A DNA stretch of 64,000 nt from SIG480 sp045537045 (GCA_045537045.1 JAZSOS010000038.1:23819-87818); one strand, 5' to 3'; shown: positions 9,325 to 18,420, numbered from the stretch's first letter. Numbers and translations are program-made. Notes: generated from the letters alone by a model not told the origin.

Positions 9325-11472
9325 ATGTCTTATGCCCAGATTATTGCGGAAGCATTTTCCGTCCACGAGGATTATGTTGAAAATATTATTTCATTGCTTG
9401 ATGAGGGCAACACCATTCCTTTTATTGCGCGCTACCGTAAAGAGATGCACGGCACGATGGACGACCAGACTATACGTCAGATTGCGGACAGGCTTGAGTA
9501 TCTTCGCAACCTTGATGCCCGCCGTGAAGAGGTGAGGGGGCTTATCGAAGCGCAGGGAAATCTCACCGAGGAGATATCAGCCACGCTCGATAAGGCAGAA
9601 ACGCTCTCAGAAATAGACGACATCTACCGTCCGTTCCGGCCGAAGAGAAAAACGCGCGCTTCTGTTGCTCGCGAAAAAGGGCTTGAGCCGCTTGCGGAGG
9701 AAATTATGTCCTCGCAGAACACATCTGCAGATCCGTTTGAGATGGCAAAGCAGTATATAGATGCCGAAAAGGGCGTTGAGGATGAGGAGGCTGCGCTTGC
9801 GGGCGCGTCTGACATCATCGCAGAAAATGTATCCGATGATGCCGAGGTTCGCAAACGCGTAAGAAATCTCGTCCGCTTCCACGGCATTGTTATTGCAGAG
9901 ACGGCAAAAGATGGCGAGGATAGCGTATACGCCACGTATTATGAGTTTCGTCAGCCGGTGGAAAAGCTTGCGGGACACCGCGTTCTGGCTCTTAACCGCG
10001 GCGAGAAGGAAGGTTTTCTGAAGGTGTCGGTTGAGACAGACCCGCAAAGACCGTTAAATAGTATCTGTTCCCTTTATGTTCAGGGAACAAGCGCATGTGC
10101 GACGGTTGTCCGCAACGCTTGTGAGGATGCATATTCCCGCCTTATCTATCCGTCAATTGAGCGCGAAATACGCTCGGAGCTTACAGATGCCGCGGCAGAG
10201 GATGCGATAAAGCTCTTCGGTATGAATTTGCGCCAGCTTCTCCTCGCGCCGCCGGTTAAAGGAAAAACTGCAATCGGACTTGACCCCGGATACCGTACCG
10301 GATGTAAGCTTGCCGTTGTTGATAAAACCGGAAAGGTGCTTGACACCGCAGTTATCTATCCCACACACGGCGCAGGGCAGGAGGCACGTTCTGCTGAGAT
10401 TCTCAAAGAAAAAATCTCGCGCTGGTCAGTTGAGATTGTCGCAATAGGAAACGGCACAGCATCAAAGGAAACGGAGATGTTCTGCTCAAAAGTCTTAAAA
10501 TCCATCCCAGAGAAGGTTTCGTATATGGTTGTATCCGAGGCGGGAGCATCGGTGTATTCTGCATCAAAGCTTGCCGCGGAGGAAATGCCGGAGTTTGATT
10601 TGACGCTTCGCTCTGCTGTATCAATTGCAAGAAGGCTTCAGGACCCTTTGGCTGAGCTTGTAAAGATTGAGCCGAAGGCAATAGGTGTAGGGCAGTATCA
10701 GCACGATATGCCGCAAAAACGCCTTGAAGGCGCGCTTGACGGCGTTGTTGAGGATTGCGTAAACAGCGTTGGCGCAGATCTTAACACAGCATCTGCGGCA
10801 CTGCTCGGACATATCTCCGGTCTTACTTCGGCTGTGTGCAAAAACATAGTAGCTTACCGCGAGGAGAACGGAAGCTTCACTTCTCGCGCAGAGCTTAAGA
10901 AAGTGCCGAAGCTCGGAGCAAAAGCTTTTGAGCAGTGCGCGGGATTTTTGAGAGTTCCCGGAAGCCGTAATGTTCTTGACAATACCGCGGTTCATCCCGA
11001 ATCATACAAAGCGGCAAAGGCACTGCTTGCTCATTTTGGAATTGATGAAAAGGATATTGCACAGCAGGGCGAGAAGCTTACAGATGCGGCGGCAGGTGCT
11101 GACCTTTCATCTCTTGCGGAAGAGCTTGGAATCGGCGTCCCCACCCTTCGCGATATTATCCGCGAGCTTGCAAAGCCGGGTCGTGACCCGCGCGGTGAGC
11201 TTCCTGAGGCGAGCCTGCGCGAGGATGTTCTTGATATCAAGGATTTAAAAGAGGGAATGACTCTTACCGGAACTGTCCGTAACGTTATAGACTTCGGCGC
11301 GTTTGTAGATATCGGTGTGCATCAGGACGGACTTGTTCACGTTTCCCAGATAAGCAACAAATTTATAAAGCATCCGTCAGAGGTGCTTTCCGTCGGAGAT
11401 ATCGTCAATGTGAAGGTTCTTTCCGTTGATGTTGATAAAAAGAGAATAGGCCTTACAATGAAAGGCTTTTAA
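9325..11472 (+). CDS. tex: Tex-family S1 RNA-binding protein (transcription accessory protein)
   Basis: Cytoplasmic nucleic-acid-binding protein of the Tex/YdcI family, linked in other bacteria to transcription and stress tolerance. The 715 residues are in family range. Order: helical N-terminal Tex region (IPFIARYRKEMHGTMDD), YqgF/RNase H-like fold (IGLDPGYRTGCKLAVVD), helix-hairpin-helix segments (KKVPKLGAKAFEQCAGFLRV), and a C-terminal S1 domain from GMTLTGTVRNVIDFGAF to the end. It is 78 bases downstream of ftsZ with its own AAGGAG. A shared terminator closes it against the convergent gene. Confidence 0.95.
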   Translation: MSYAQIIAEAFSVHEDYVENIISLLDEGNTIPFIARYRKEMHGTMDDQTIRQIADRLEYLRNLDARREEVRGLIEAQGNLTEEISATLDKAETLSEIDDIYRPFRPKRKTRASVAREKGLEPLAEEIMSSQNTSADPFEMAKQYIDAEKGVEDEEAALAGASDIIAENVSDDAEVRKRVRNLVRFHGIVIAETAKDGEDSVYATYYEFRQPVEKLAGHRVLALNRGEKEGFLKVSVETDPQRPLNSICSLYVQGTSACATVVRNACEDAYSRLIYPSIEREIRSELTDAAAEDAIKLFGMNLRQLLLAPPVKGKTAIGLDPGYRTGCKLAVVDKTGKVLDTAVIYPTHGAGQEARSAEILKEKISRWSVEIVAIGNGTASKETEMFCSKVLKSIPEKVSYMVVSEAGASVYSASKLAAEEMPEFDLTLRSAVSIARRLQDPLAELVKIEPKAIGVGQYQHDMPQKRLEGALDGVVEDCVNSVGADLNTASAALLGHISGLTSAVCKNIVAYREENGSFTSRAELKKVPKLGAKAFEQCAGFLRVPGSRNVLDNTAVHPESYKAAKALLAHFGIDEKDIAQQGEKLTDAAAGADLSSLAEELGIGVPTLRDIIRELAKPGRDPRGELPEASLREDVLDIKDLKEGMTLTGTVRNVIDFGAFVDIGVHQDGLVHVSQISNKFIKHPSEVLSVGDIVNVKVLSVDVDKKRIGLTMKGF

Positions 11473-11480
11473 ACAATAAC

Positions 11481-11527
11481 ATAACATAATAACCCGGATG
11501 GCTCAGCCATCCGGGTTATTATGTTAT
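11481..11527. terminator. Perfect 22-bp bidirectional terminator
   Basis: Arms 11481-11502 and 11506-11527 are perfect complements with a 3-base TCA loop. The A/T-rich outer half supplies U-tracts in both directions. It lies between the convergent tex and phosphohexomutase genes. Confidence 0.9.
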
Positions 11528-11545
11528 CGAGAAAAAATATTAGAT

Positions 11546-13051
11546 TTATTTTGCAAAGTTAATGAGTGCCGCGGCATCAAGCTTGTCGTAGTTCTTTATA
11601 AATTCTGCAAGCTCAGATGCAATCTTCTTAGCACCGCCGACCTCGTCGCTTTCTATGTTGAGCGGCAGAAGCGGGTCATGGAGAGATAAGCGGAGGAGGA
11701 ACCAGCCGTTGCCGTGATCGCGATCAAGGTTTACGCGCACACCCTCAAAATTGCTCGGAGCAAGCGACCAGCCGGGCTGCTTTTCTGCATATGCCGAAAG
11801 CTCGTCAATAACGTTCTGGCCGTATGCCTTGAAATCGTCGAGCAGAATGTTCATACGGAACTCAACGCTCTCTGCAGGCTCATCAAGCGTGCTGATAAGA
11901 GACTCGAGCGTATAGCCCTCACGCTTTCCGCGGGCAAGCTCGATGAGAAGCTTTGTGACGAGATATGCACCGTCATCAAGGAAGTAATTTTCCTTGAGCG
12001 CGCCGTGACCAGAGGTTTCTATTGCAAGCTGGCTGTCCTGTCCTGCACGGTTTAAGCGGACGGACTCGTTTATAACATTGCGATATCCGCGCTTGAAGCG
12101 GTGGTGAACACCGCCCTTTTCCTCAATGAATTTTGCAAGACCGGTGGATGTTATAGAGTCGGTAACGATTGTTGTTCCCGGATGCTCGCGCAGAAGAATT
12201 GCCGAGAGAAGGGCAATGATGCGGTTGCGGTTAAGCTCACTTCCATCGGAGAGAACAGCGCCCGCACGGTCAACGTCCGTGTCAAAGATTATACCAAGGT
12301 CAGCACCTGTTTCGCGCACAGCTTCGGTGATGCTTTCCATAGCTTCCTTGTCTTCTGGGTTTGGAATGTGGTTCGGGAAGCTTCCGTCCGGATCGAGGTA
12401 TCGGCTGCCTGCCGTATCTGCACCGAGCGGAGCGAGAACCTTATCTACGAAAAATCCGCCTGCGCCGTTGCCTGCATCGACAACGATGCGGAAGCCCGAA
12501 AGAGGCTTATCCTCACCGGTTGCCTTGCGGATTTTGTTTGCAAGAATTTCGGCATATGCGCTCATAAATTCGTCGGTCGTAAGCTTGCCGGCAGAAAGAC
12601 CTGTCGTTTGACTGCTTTCGGCAAAGGAGAGAATTTCTTTGATGTCGGAGCCTTCAAGGCCGCCGTCGCGCGTGAAGAACTTAAACCCGTTGCGGTTGAA
12701 CGGAAGATGGCTTGCGGTAATCATAACTGCGCCGTCGTATTCATATCCGTCCGTTACGGTGGACATAAACATAGCAGGTGTGCTTGCCATTCCAAAGTCG
12801 CAAACATCAAGACCTGACTCCGTCATTGCAGAGCAAATCCATGAAGCCAGCTTCTCGCCGGAAAGACGAGAATCACGGCCTACGGCAACGCGAAGGCCCT
12901 CTTCTTTTCCCGTTTTCTTTATAAGCCACAGCGCAAAGCCACGGCCGATGTCACGGCAGACATCCTCAAAAAGAGTTATCGGCTGTCCTTCAATCCCGTC
13001 AAGTGCAACTCCGCGGATGTCGCTTCCGTTGCGAAGCTTCTGATAATCCAT
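11546..13051 (-). CDS. Phosphomannomutase/phosphoglucomutase (alpha-D-phosphohexomutase)
   Basis: Interconverts hexose 1- and 6-phosphates through an active-site phosphoserine, feeding cell-surface glycan precursors. Motifs: VGRDSRLSGEK, the phosphoserine loop MITASHLPFNRNGFKF (TASHLP in place of the commoner TASHNP), the metal loop as FDTDVDRAG rather than DGDGDR, and a C-terminal phosphate-binding region with RVNLDRDHGNGW. The 501 residues are usual for this subfamily. The start follows a strong AGGAGG. It is monocistronic, between the tex terminator and the divergent spoIIIA operon. Substrate preference cannot be read from the sequence. Confidence 0.9.
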   Translation of the reverse strand: MDYQKLRNGSDIRGVALDGIEGQPITLFEDVCRDIGRGFALWLIKKTGKEEGLRVAVGRDSRLSGEKLASWICSAMTESGLDVCDFGMASTPAMFMSTVTDGYEYDGAVMITASHLPFNRNGFKFFTRDGGLEGSDIKEILSFAESSQTTGLSAGKLTTDEFMSAYAEILANKIRKATGEDKPLSGFRIVVDAGNGAGGFFVDKVLAPLGADTAGSRYLDPDGSFPNHIPNPEDKEAMESITEAVRETGADLGIIFDTDVDRAGAVLSDGSELNRNRIIALLSAILLREHPGTTIVTDSITSTGLAKFIEEKGGVHHRFKRGYRNVINESVRLNRAGQDSQLAIETSGHGALKENYFLDDGAYLVTKLLIELARGKREGYTLESLISTLDEPAESVEFRMNILLDDFKAYGQNVIDELSAYAEKQPGWSLAPSNFEGVRVNLDRDHGNGWFLLRLSLHDPLLPLNIESDEVGGAKKIASELAEFIKNYDKLDAAALINFAK

Positions 13052-13151
13052 ATGTATAACCTCCTAAGGTATTAATTATTTTGATGTTATATGTATATAT
13101 TACCACTTTTCCGTCGTTTAATCAACAGTTATGTGTAAAATCAAAATTTCA

Positions 13152-13181
13152 GTTCTATTACTTACGGCCTGTACATAAAAT
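13152..13181 (+). promoter_or_regulatory. Putative sigma-E promoter for the spoIIIA operon
   Basis: GTTCTATT at 13152-13159, a 14-base spacer and CATAAAAT at 13174-13181. This resembles the B. subtilis sigma-E consensus (GTCATATT / CATACAAT), matching 6 of 8 and 7 of 8 positions. spoIIIA is mother-cell sigma-E transcribed in model species. No good sigma-A promoter was seen here. Confidence 0.5.
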
Positions 13182-13213
13182 GTTGGTGTAAAGATACAAA
13201 GGAGAAACGGCAA

Positions 13214-14101
13214 ATGGATGTTATGATAAAAGCGTTCGAGGAAAGCTTATCGTTTCTTACACAAAAGTTCAGATGTGTGGCGCAAGAGCTTTCTCACGAA
13301 GAAAAGCGAAATGCCCGTGAGTTTCGTCTCCGCGCGGGAGTGGGGTTTTCGGTGTTCGTAAACGGAGAGGAAAAGAGACTTTTGCGCGACGTTACAGCAG
13401 AGGATATTTCCGATGTTCTGGAACTTGCCACGGAAAGCTCGCTTCACTGCGCAAGGATAAAACTTGCACAGGGGTTTGTTACCGTTCGCGGCGGGCACAG
13501 GGTAGGACTTTGCGGAACTGTTGTGAAGGGTGCAGATGGTGTTTCGGGAATACGAGAGCTATCATCCGTTTCCATACGCATAGCGAAGGAAATAAAGGGT
13601 ACGGCGGACAGCGTATATGATGTCGTTATGCAGAACGGTATATTTCGGAACACCCTGATTATTGCGCCGCCGGGCGGCGGGAAAACAACGCTTCTGCGTG
13701 ACCTTGTGAGGGGGATTTCTGACAGGGGAATGCGCATATCACTTGTGGACGAGCGGGGGGAAATTGCCGCGAAATACAGAGGAGTTCCTCAGCTTGACGT
13801 TGGCAGATGTACTGATGTGCTTGACGGCATAGACAAAGCGCACGGAAGTATGATGCTTCTGCGGTCGATGACTCCGGATATTATTGCGATGGATGAGATT
13901 TCCGATGCGGAGGACTGCGGAGCGGTCAAGAGCATTTTCGGTTGCGGGAGCGGGATTTTGGCGACTGCGCACGGAAAGAATCTGGCGGAGATTTTACGGC
14001 GCGATGCATACCGTGAGCTTTTTGATATGCAGGTTTTTGAATGTGTGATAGCTCTTGGAAAAGACGGTGATGGTTTTATAAAAAAGGTCGAAGAGGTGTA
14101 G
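13214..14101 (+). CDS. spoIIIAA: Stage III sporulation ATPase SpoIIIAA
   Basis: Mother-cell ATPase of the SpoIIIA-SpoIIQ feeding-tube complex that connects mother cell and forespore after engulfment, related to type II/IV secretion ATPases. The 295 residues contain Walker A IAPPGGGKTTLLRDL, LVDERGEI, a Walker B-like DIIAMDEISD and a late ATAHGKN segment. AAAGGAG at 13198-13204 supports ATG 13214. It is the first of eight tightly spaced genes in the order known from B. subtilis. Confidence 0.96.
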   Translation: MDVMIKAFEESLSFLTQKFRCVAQELSHEEKRNAREFRLRAGVGFSVFVNGEEKRLLRDVTAEDISDVLELATESSLHCARIKLAQGFVTVRGGHRVGLCGTVVKGADGVSGIRELSSVSIRIAKEIKGTADSVYDVVMQNGIFRNTLIIAPPGGGKTTLLRDLVRGISDRGMRISLVDERGEIAAKYRGVPQLDVGRCTDVLDGIDKAHGSMMLLRSMTPDIIAMDEISDAEDCGAVKSIFGCGSGILATAHGKNLAEILRRDAYRELFDMQVFECVIALGKDGDGFIKKVEEV

Positions 14102-14119
14102 AAAGAAAGGACGGTAAAA

Positions 14120-14635
14120 ATGATAAAGGCAATAGGGGCAATTCTTCTTGCGGGTGGCGCGGCACTTATCGGCATTTCAGCATCGTCGGAGCTTACGGCG
14201 CGCGTGCGGACGCTTTATATGTTCTGCCGCGCACTTGAGATTATGCGTTCGGAAATCGCTGAGGTGCTAAGTCCTCTAGAGACAGTTCTGCAAAAACTCG
14301 GCAGAGAAATTCCGGAGCCGTTTTGCGGATTTTTCTCGGAATGTGCAGAAGAAATGAAGCGGCGCGGCGATATTCCTTTCGGGATTATCTGGAAAAAACA
14401 GCTGACTTATAACGCTGCACTGACGCTCGGCGCGCGGGAAAAAGAAGAGCTGGTATCACTCGGAAATGTGCTGGGCAGATACAGCGCAGATGAGCAACGG
14501 ATAAGTATAGAGCGCACGTTGCGGACGCTGGAGTCAATTCTCTCGGTTGCGGACAGCGACCGCCGGAGACTTGGAGGTTTGTATGCAAAGCTTGGTGTAA
14601 TATGCGGGATATCTATTGTTATAGTTTTTATCTGA
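14120..14635 (+). CDS. spoIIIAB: Stage III sporulation protein SpoIIIAB
   Basis: Membrane component of the SpoIIIA channel, distantly similar to GspF-type platform proteins. The 171 residues begin with a hydrophobic segment (about 4-22), have a helical soluble middle containing FCRALEIMRSEI, and end with a second hydrophobic helix (about 154-171). Identity rests on length, the membrane-helix-membrane pattern and its position between spoIIIAA and spoIIIAC. Confidence 0.93.
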   Translation: MIKAIGAILLAGGAALIGISASSELTARVRTLYMFCRALEIMRSEIAEVLSPLETVLQKLGREIPEPFCGFFSECAEEMKRRGDIPFGIIWKKQLTYNAALTLGAREKEELVSLGNVLGRYSADEQRISIERTLRTLESILSVADSDRRRLGGLYAKLGVICGISIVIVFI

Positions 14636-14651
14636 ATGAGGGAAGTAAAAA

Positions 14652-14846
14652 ATGCAGGTTGATTTGATTTTCAAGGTTGCGGCAATAGGAATACTTGTGG
14701 CTGTTCTCAATCAGCTTCTTGTGCGCTCGGGGCGTGAGGAGCAGGCAATGATGACAACGCTTGCAGGGCTTATAGTGGTGCTTATGATTATAGTACGCGA
14801 GATAAGCAACCTCTTTGATCTTGTGAAATCTACTTTTGGTTTCTGA
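14652..14846 (+). CDS. spoIIIAC: Stage III sporulation protein SpoIIIAC
   Basis: Small (64 residues) integral membrane subunit of the SpoIIIA complex with two hydrophobic helices. Conserved features include LIFKVAAIGILVAVLNQLL and the C-terminal NLFDLVKSTFGF. GGAAG lies just upstream, and the stop is a few bases before, or overlaps, the next start. Confidence 0.95.
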   Translation: MQVDLIFKVAAIGILVAVLNQLLVRSGREEQAMMTTLAGLIVVLMIIVREISNLFDLVKSTFGF

Positions 14847-14850
14847 GCGT

Positions 14851-15231
14851 ATGGGAGAGCTTGTTCGTGTGTGCGCTATTGCGCTTGTGGGAGTTATAAC
14901 AGCGGCACTGCTTCGGAAAAGTGTACCCGAGATGGCTGTGGTTATGACGCTTGTGCTCATCATTGGAATGGTGTTTGCGGCATCGGGAGTTCTCGGCTCT
15001 GTAATCAAGTTCATCCACGAGCTTGCAGGTGGCGCAGGGATAGAACGCGAGCTGATATCTCCGGTGCTTCGTTGCGTTGGGATAAGCATTGTGTCGCGCA
15101 TGGGGTGCGATGTCTGCAAAGACGCGGGGGTAAGCTCTGCAGCTTCATATATTGAGCTTGTGGCAGGTGCGGCATCGGTGATGTGCGCCGCGCCTTTAAT
15201 GCTTGCGGTACTTCGGCAAATAGGAATGTAA
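14851..15231 (+). CDS. spoIIIAD: Stage III sporulation protein SpoIIIAD
   Basis: Multi-helix membrane subunit of the SpoIIIA channel, about 126 residues. ATG 14851 lies 4 bases after the spoIIIAC stop. A TTG at 14836 would overlap that gene. No clear RBS precedes either, so translation is probably coupled. Typical content: an early ALVGVITAALLRKSVPEMA helix and the Cys-containing GCDVCKDAGVSSAASYIEL segment, which is highly conserved in the family. Confidence 0.94.
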   Translation: MGELVRVCAIALVGVITAALLRKSVPEMAVVMTLVLIIGMVFAASGVLGSVIKFIHELAGGAGIERELISPVLRCVGISIVSRMGCDVCKDAGVSSAASYIELVAGAASVMCAAPLMLAVLRQIGM

Positions 15232-15244
15232 TGAGGTTGTACAT

Positions 15245-16345
15245 ATGAAAAGAATACTGTGTTTTGCGGCGGCGATTATTCTGCTTGCACTTCCGTGCCG
15301 CGCGGCGGAGAAGGATTTTTATGAGCGCCAGTTAGATGCACTCGGCACGGACGAGCTGCTTAGTGCCGTTCCGGATGATGCATCGGATGTTGAGCTCGAT
15401 GCTGACTTATCATTCAAAGACGGACTTTCTGTGATATGGGATAAGCTGTGCAGAAATTTGAAAACCGTGCTGATGAGCGGAATGAGATGTGTGATATCGG
15501 TTGTTGCAGTGTCGATGCTCGGGGGTGCGGTGAGCGCGATGGGGAATGCAAAGGACTCACCCACGGTAAACCTTGCACTGTCACTGACCTGCGCGCTCGC
15601 GGTAACTGCGGCGGCAGCGGGAAGCATCAGGAGTGTCATCGGAATGGGGCGCGATTTGATTTATCAGCTTGATTCCTTTTCAAAAGCACTTCTTCCGACT
15701 GTTGCAGCGGCAGAGGCGGCAAGCGGAGTTCCGGGTGCGGCAATTGCAAAGGCGGCGGCTTCCGCGTTCTTTGGGGATGTGCTTGTTTCCCTTATCAGCC
15801 ACGTACTTCTTCCACTTGTGTATATCCATATTTTCGCTGCGACGGCAAATGCTGCGGTGAGAAACGATTCCCTCCGAAGGATTGGGGATATGGCGGCAAA
15901 AATAATTTCTGTTTCGCTTAAATTTCTTCTTGGTGCGTTTATATCCTATATAACGATCGCCGGTATTGTTTCAGGAAGCGTGGATAAGGCGGGGCTGCGC
16001 GTGATGCAGCTTGCAGTCGGCGGTGTACCGATTGTCGGAGGAATAATGGCAGACGCGGCAGAAACGGTTCTGTCCGGTGCCGCGTTGATAAAAAATACCG
16101 TCGGCGTGTTCGGAATGCTTGTTGTATTGACGGCGTGCGTAGTTCCGTTCTGTTCGCTTGCAGGGAACTATATTCTGTTCAAGGTCTGCGCGGTGTGTGC
16201 ATCGCCGATGATAGGCGGAAGCATTTCAGAGCTTTGTGACCGGCTTGGACAGAGCTTCGGACTCGTGCTTGCAATGGCATCGTCCTGTGTGACAGTTATT
16301 TTCATAACCATTGTTGCGGCAATGAGCAGTGCGGGGGTGGGATAG
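15245..16345 (+). CDS. spoIIIAE: Stage III sporulation protein SpoIIIAE
   Basis: Largest polytopic membrane subunit of the SpoIIIA complex, with distant similarity to transporter permeases. The 366 residues start with a cleavable-looking signal peptide (KRILCFAAAIILLALPCRAA) and a soluble acidic segment, followed by about seven hydrophobic helices. Conserved stretches include FSKALLPTVAAAEAASG and LKFLLGAFISYITIAGIVSG. It abuts spoIIIAF with no gap. Confidence 0.95.
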   Translation: MKRILCFAAAIILLALPCRAAEKDFYERQLDALGTDELLSAVPDDASDVELDADLSFKDGLSVIWDKLCRNLKTVLMSGMRCVISVVAVSMLGGAVSAMGNAKDSPTVNLALSLTCALAVTAAAAGSIRSVIGMGRDLIYQLDSFSKALLPTVAAAEAASGVPGAAIAKAAASAFFGDVLVSLISHVLLPLVYIHIFAATANAAVRNDSLRRIGDMAAKIISVSLKFLLGAFISYITIAGIVSGSVDKAGLRVMQLAVGGVPIVGGIMADAAETVLSGAALIKNTVGVFGMLVVLTACVVPFCSLAGNYILFKVCAVCASPMIGGSISELCDRLGQSFGLVLAMASSCVTVIFITIVAAMSSAGVG

Positions 16346-16810
16346 ATGCAGTTTGTTCAGAACTGGGTAACTTCAATCGCGGCGGTGACGCTTATCGTGT
16401 CTGTTATAACCGCACTTTGCCCCCAAAATGCCGCGGGGAGAGCGGTTTCGCTCGCCTCATGTCTTCTTATGACGGCAACTCTTCTCTCGCCCATAAGCCG
16501 GGTTGATGTTTCCGCACTGTCCGATGAGATGGAAAAGTACTCACTTAAAGCCGAGCAGAGATATGAAAAACTTCTTGATGAGCAGGAGAATATCAGGGAA
16601 AAGCTCATAGAAGAAAACACTCGTGCATATATATTGCAGAGAGCAGAAAGCTCAGGGATTGAGTGTGATATTACCGTACAATGCAGAGGCGGAGTGCCGC
16701 ATACCGTCTATATAACAGCAGAAAACGATGCAGAGCTTATTGCTGCATCGGAGCTTGTTGAGAAAGAACTCGGCATCTCGCGCGAGCATCAGAGGCTAAA
16801 AAGGAGATGA
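16346..16810 (+). CDS. spoIIIAF: Stage III sporulation protein SpoIIIAF
   Basis: Channel component of 154 residues. Two N-terminal hydrophobic helices (about 8-25 and 31-50) precede a soluble domain with a helical Glu/Lys-rich stretch and a ring-building-motif-like beta-alpha end (SGIECDITVQCRGG). It starts at the base after the spoIIIAE stop. Confidence comes mainly from synteny, topology and length. Confidence 0.9.
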   Translation: MQFVQNWVTSIAAVTLIVSVITALCPQNAAGRAVSLASCLLMTATLLSPISRVDVSALSDEMEKYSLKAEQRYEKLLDEQENIREKLIEENTRAYILQRAESSGIECDITVQCRGGVPHTVYITAENDAELIAASELVEKELGISREHQRLKRR

Positions 16811-16814
16811 AAAA

Positions 16815-17333
16815 ATGACGGAAGTAAAACAAGGTATTGTGAAACTAACAGGCTTTGCGGGAAAGTACAAATACATATTGCTTGTCATTGCAGTGGGTTT
16901 TTTGCTTTTGACCTTTCCTGCCGCTGAGAAGAGCGACAAGGAAACAAAAAGAACAGAAATCTTTAATCTTCAAGCGTTTGAGAAAGAGGTAGAACGAGCA
17001 TTGTCTGAGTGTGAGGGGGTGGGAAGATGCAAGGTAATGCTTTCGGTAAGGTCCGGACCGGAAAGCGTTTTTGCAAAAGAAGCGCGCGAAAGCCGGCGCG
17101 AGGATGAAGGTGCGCGTGAAAGCGACATTGATACAAAGCCGAGTGTTGTGAACGGCGGTTCGGGTGGGGAGACTCCTGTTCTAATAAAGGAGTTGTATCC
17201 TGAGTTTCGCGGTGCTGTGGTTATTTGTGACGGCGCGGAAAGCTCAGTGTTGCGTGGGAAAGTGATTGAAGCGGTATCAGCGCTTACAGGGCTTCGCAGC
17301 GACAGAATAAGCGTTATAAAAATGAAAGAGTAA
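16815..17333 (+). CDS. spoIIIAG: Stage III sporulation protein SpoIIIAG
   Basis: Bitopic protein that forms a large ring in the intermembrane space of the sporulating cell. The 172 residues contain one transmembrane helix (about 19-36) and a long charged linker. The ring-building domain includes ALSECEGVGRCKVMLSV, a phrase characteristic of SpoIIIAG, and ends YPEFRGAVVICDGAES and VSALTGLRSDRISV. The family is often longer (about 200-230), so this is a compact version. Confidence 0.95.
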   Translation: MTEVKQGIVKLTGFAGKYKYILLVIAVGFLLLTFPAAEKSDKETKRTEIFNLQAFEKEVERALSECEGVGRCKVMLSVRSGPESVFAKEARESRREDEGARESDIDTKPSVVNGGSGGETPVLIKELYPEFRGAVVICDGAESSVLRGKVIEAVSALTGLRSDRISVIKMKE

Positions 17334-17344
17334 AGGAGCTAAAT

Positions 17345-17899
17345 ATGAAAAAAAAGAATCTTGTGGCAACGGTGATTATTTTATTTGTGTGCGTGGCGGT
17401 TTATCTGAATATGAATACAGTGAATCCGCAGGAGGATTCTAAAAGGATAGAAGGAAACCTGGGTCAGAGCAGTACGGTTTCAGGGACGGAAGAAACGGAA
17501 CAGGAAGAAAAGGAAAACGTAAAAAAAGATGCAAACGGCGATGTTACAGAGTATTTCAGCCGTGCGCGTGAGGAAAAGCAAAAGGCGCGCGATACCGCGC
17601 TTACAACGTTAAAAGAAGCACTTTCCGAGGAGAATCTTTCGGAGGCATCGCGCGACAGCGCGGCGGAAAGCATTGAAACCATCTCAACGGGCGCGGTCAG
17701 TGAAACGCGCATAGAAACGCTTGTAAAAGCAAAAGGATATACCGACTGCGTTGCGCTCATAAACGACACGGGCGTAAACGTTATTGTCACAGCTCCCGAG
17801 GACGGACTTTCAGCAAGCGATACAACAAAAATAAAGGATATCGCGGTAAGCGAAACAGATTTTTTGCCGGGACAGATAAAAATTATTGAAATTAAGTAA
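17345..17899 (+). CDS. spoIIIAH: Stage III sporulation protein SpoIIIAH
   Basis: Mother-cell protein that pairs with a forespore partner (SpoIIQ in Bacillus) across the septum. The 184 residues contain a short basic N-terminus, one transmembrane helix (about 5-22), an acidic low-complexity linker and the YscJ-like ring-building domain, with SAAESIETISTGAVSETRIE and GYTDCVALINDTGVNVIV. It is the last gene of the operon. A sigma-A-like promoter for the next gene overlaps its end. Confidence 0.94.
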   Translation: MKKKNLVATVIILFVCVAVYLNMNTVNPQEDSKRIEGNLGQSSTVSGTEETEQEEKENVKKDANGDVTEYFSRAREEKQKARDTALTTLKEALSEENLSEASRDSAAESIETISTGAVSETRIETLVKAKGYTDCVALINDTGVNVIVTAPEDGLSASDTTKIKDIAVSETDFLPGQIKIIEIK

Positions 17900-17914
17900 A
17901 AGATGAGGTATACT
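17886..17914 (+). promoter_or_regulatory. Sigma-A-type promoter for the Asp23 gene
   Basis: TTGAAA 17886-17891, a 17-base spacer and TATACT 17909-17914. It overlaps the last codons of spoIIIAH and lies 35 bases before the Asp23 ATG, so this gene can be expressed outside sporulation. Confidence 0.7.
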
Positions 17915-17949
17915 ATAAATATAACACAGTAGAAGGAGTGTATCTCATT

Positions 17950-18351
17950 ATGGCTGAAATTAAAGAATATGTAGCAAAAACAGACGAAAACGGAAGCGTT
18001 ACGATATCTGAAGAGGTTATAGCATCCATTGCATCAATCGCGGCATTGGAGATTGACGGTGTTGCAAGCCTCGGTACTTCGGGAGTTGCTGAGTTTCTCG
18101 GGAAAAAAGCAAACTCAAAGGGCGTTAAAATCACGATAGGTGAGGACAGCGCAGAGATTGCCCTGACGGTAACCGTCAAAAAAGGCTTTGTTATCCCCAC
18201 GGTTGCAAAATCCGTTCAGGCAAATGTTATTACGGCGGTTGAGTCCATGACCGGTCTTTCTGTGAGTGCGGTGAACGTCAAGGTCGGAAATGTTGCCTTT
18301 GAAAAGGAAACAAAAAAGAGAAAGACTGCGGAAGAGGTATCTGCAGAATAA
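17950..18351 (+). CDS. Asp23/Gls24 family envelope stress response protein
   Basis: Cytoplasmic Asp23-domain protein. Family members sit at the membrane or are linked to envelope stress and alkaline shock in Firmicutes; the exact biochemical role is unknown. The start chosen is ATG 17950, 11 bases after AAGGAG at 17933-17938, rather than GTG 17938. The 133 residues include ISEEVIASIASIAALEIDGV and ALTVTVKKGFVIPTVAKSVQ, both typical of the domain. The tail is charged. A terminator hairpin follows immediately. Confidence 0.93.
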   Translation: MAEIKEYVAKTDENGSVTISEEVIASIASIAALEIDGVASLGTSGVAEFLGKKANSKGVKITIGEDSAEIALTVTVKKGFVIPTVAKSVQANVITAVESMTGLSVSAVNVKVGNVAFEKETKKRKTAEEVSAE

Positions 18352-18366
18352 AACAAACCGGTTTCG

Positions 18367-18390
18367 GGCGGGTGCGCATCAGCACCCGCC
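18367..18390 (+). terminator. GC-rich hairpin after the Asp23 gene
   Basis: Arms 18367-18375 (GGCGGGTGC) and 18382-18390 with a 6-base loop, followed by an AT-rich rather than pure-T stretch. Likely a terminator of moderate strength. Confidence 0.6.
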
Positions 18391-18420
18391 TATATTAAAA
18401 ATTTATTTACAAATTTCCTC

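Noticed and set aside
12101..12817. 238-residue plus-strand frame opposite the phosphohexomutase
   Set aside because: No motifs or RBS; the minus strand encodes a complete enzyme.
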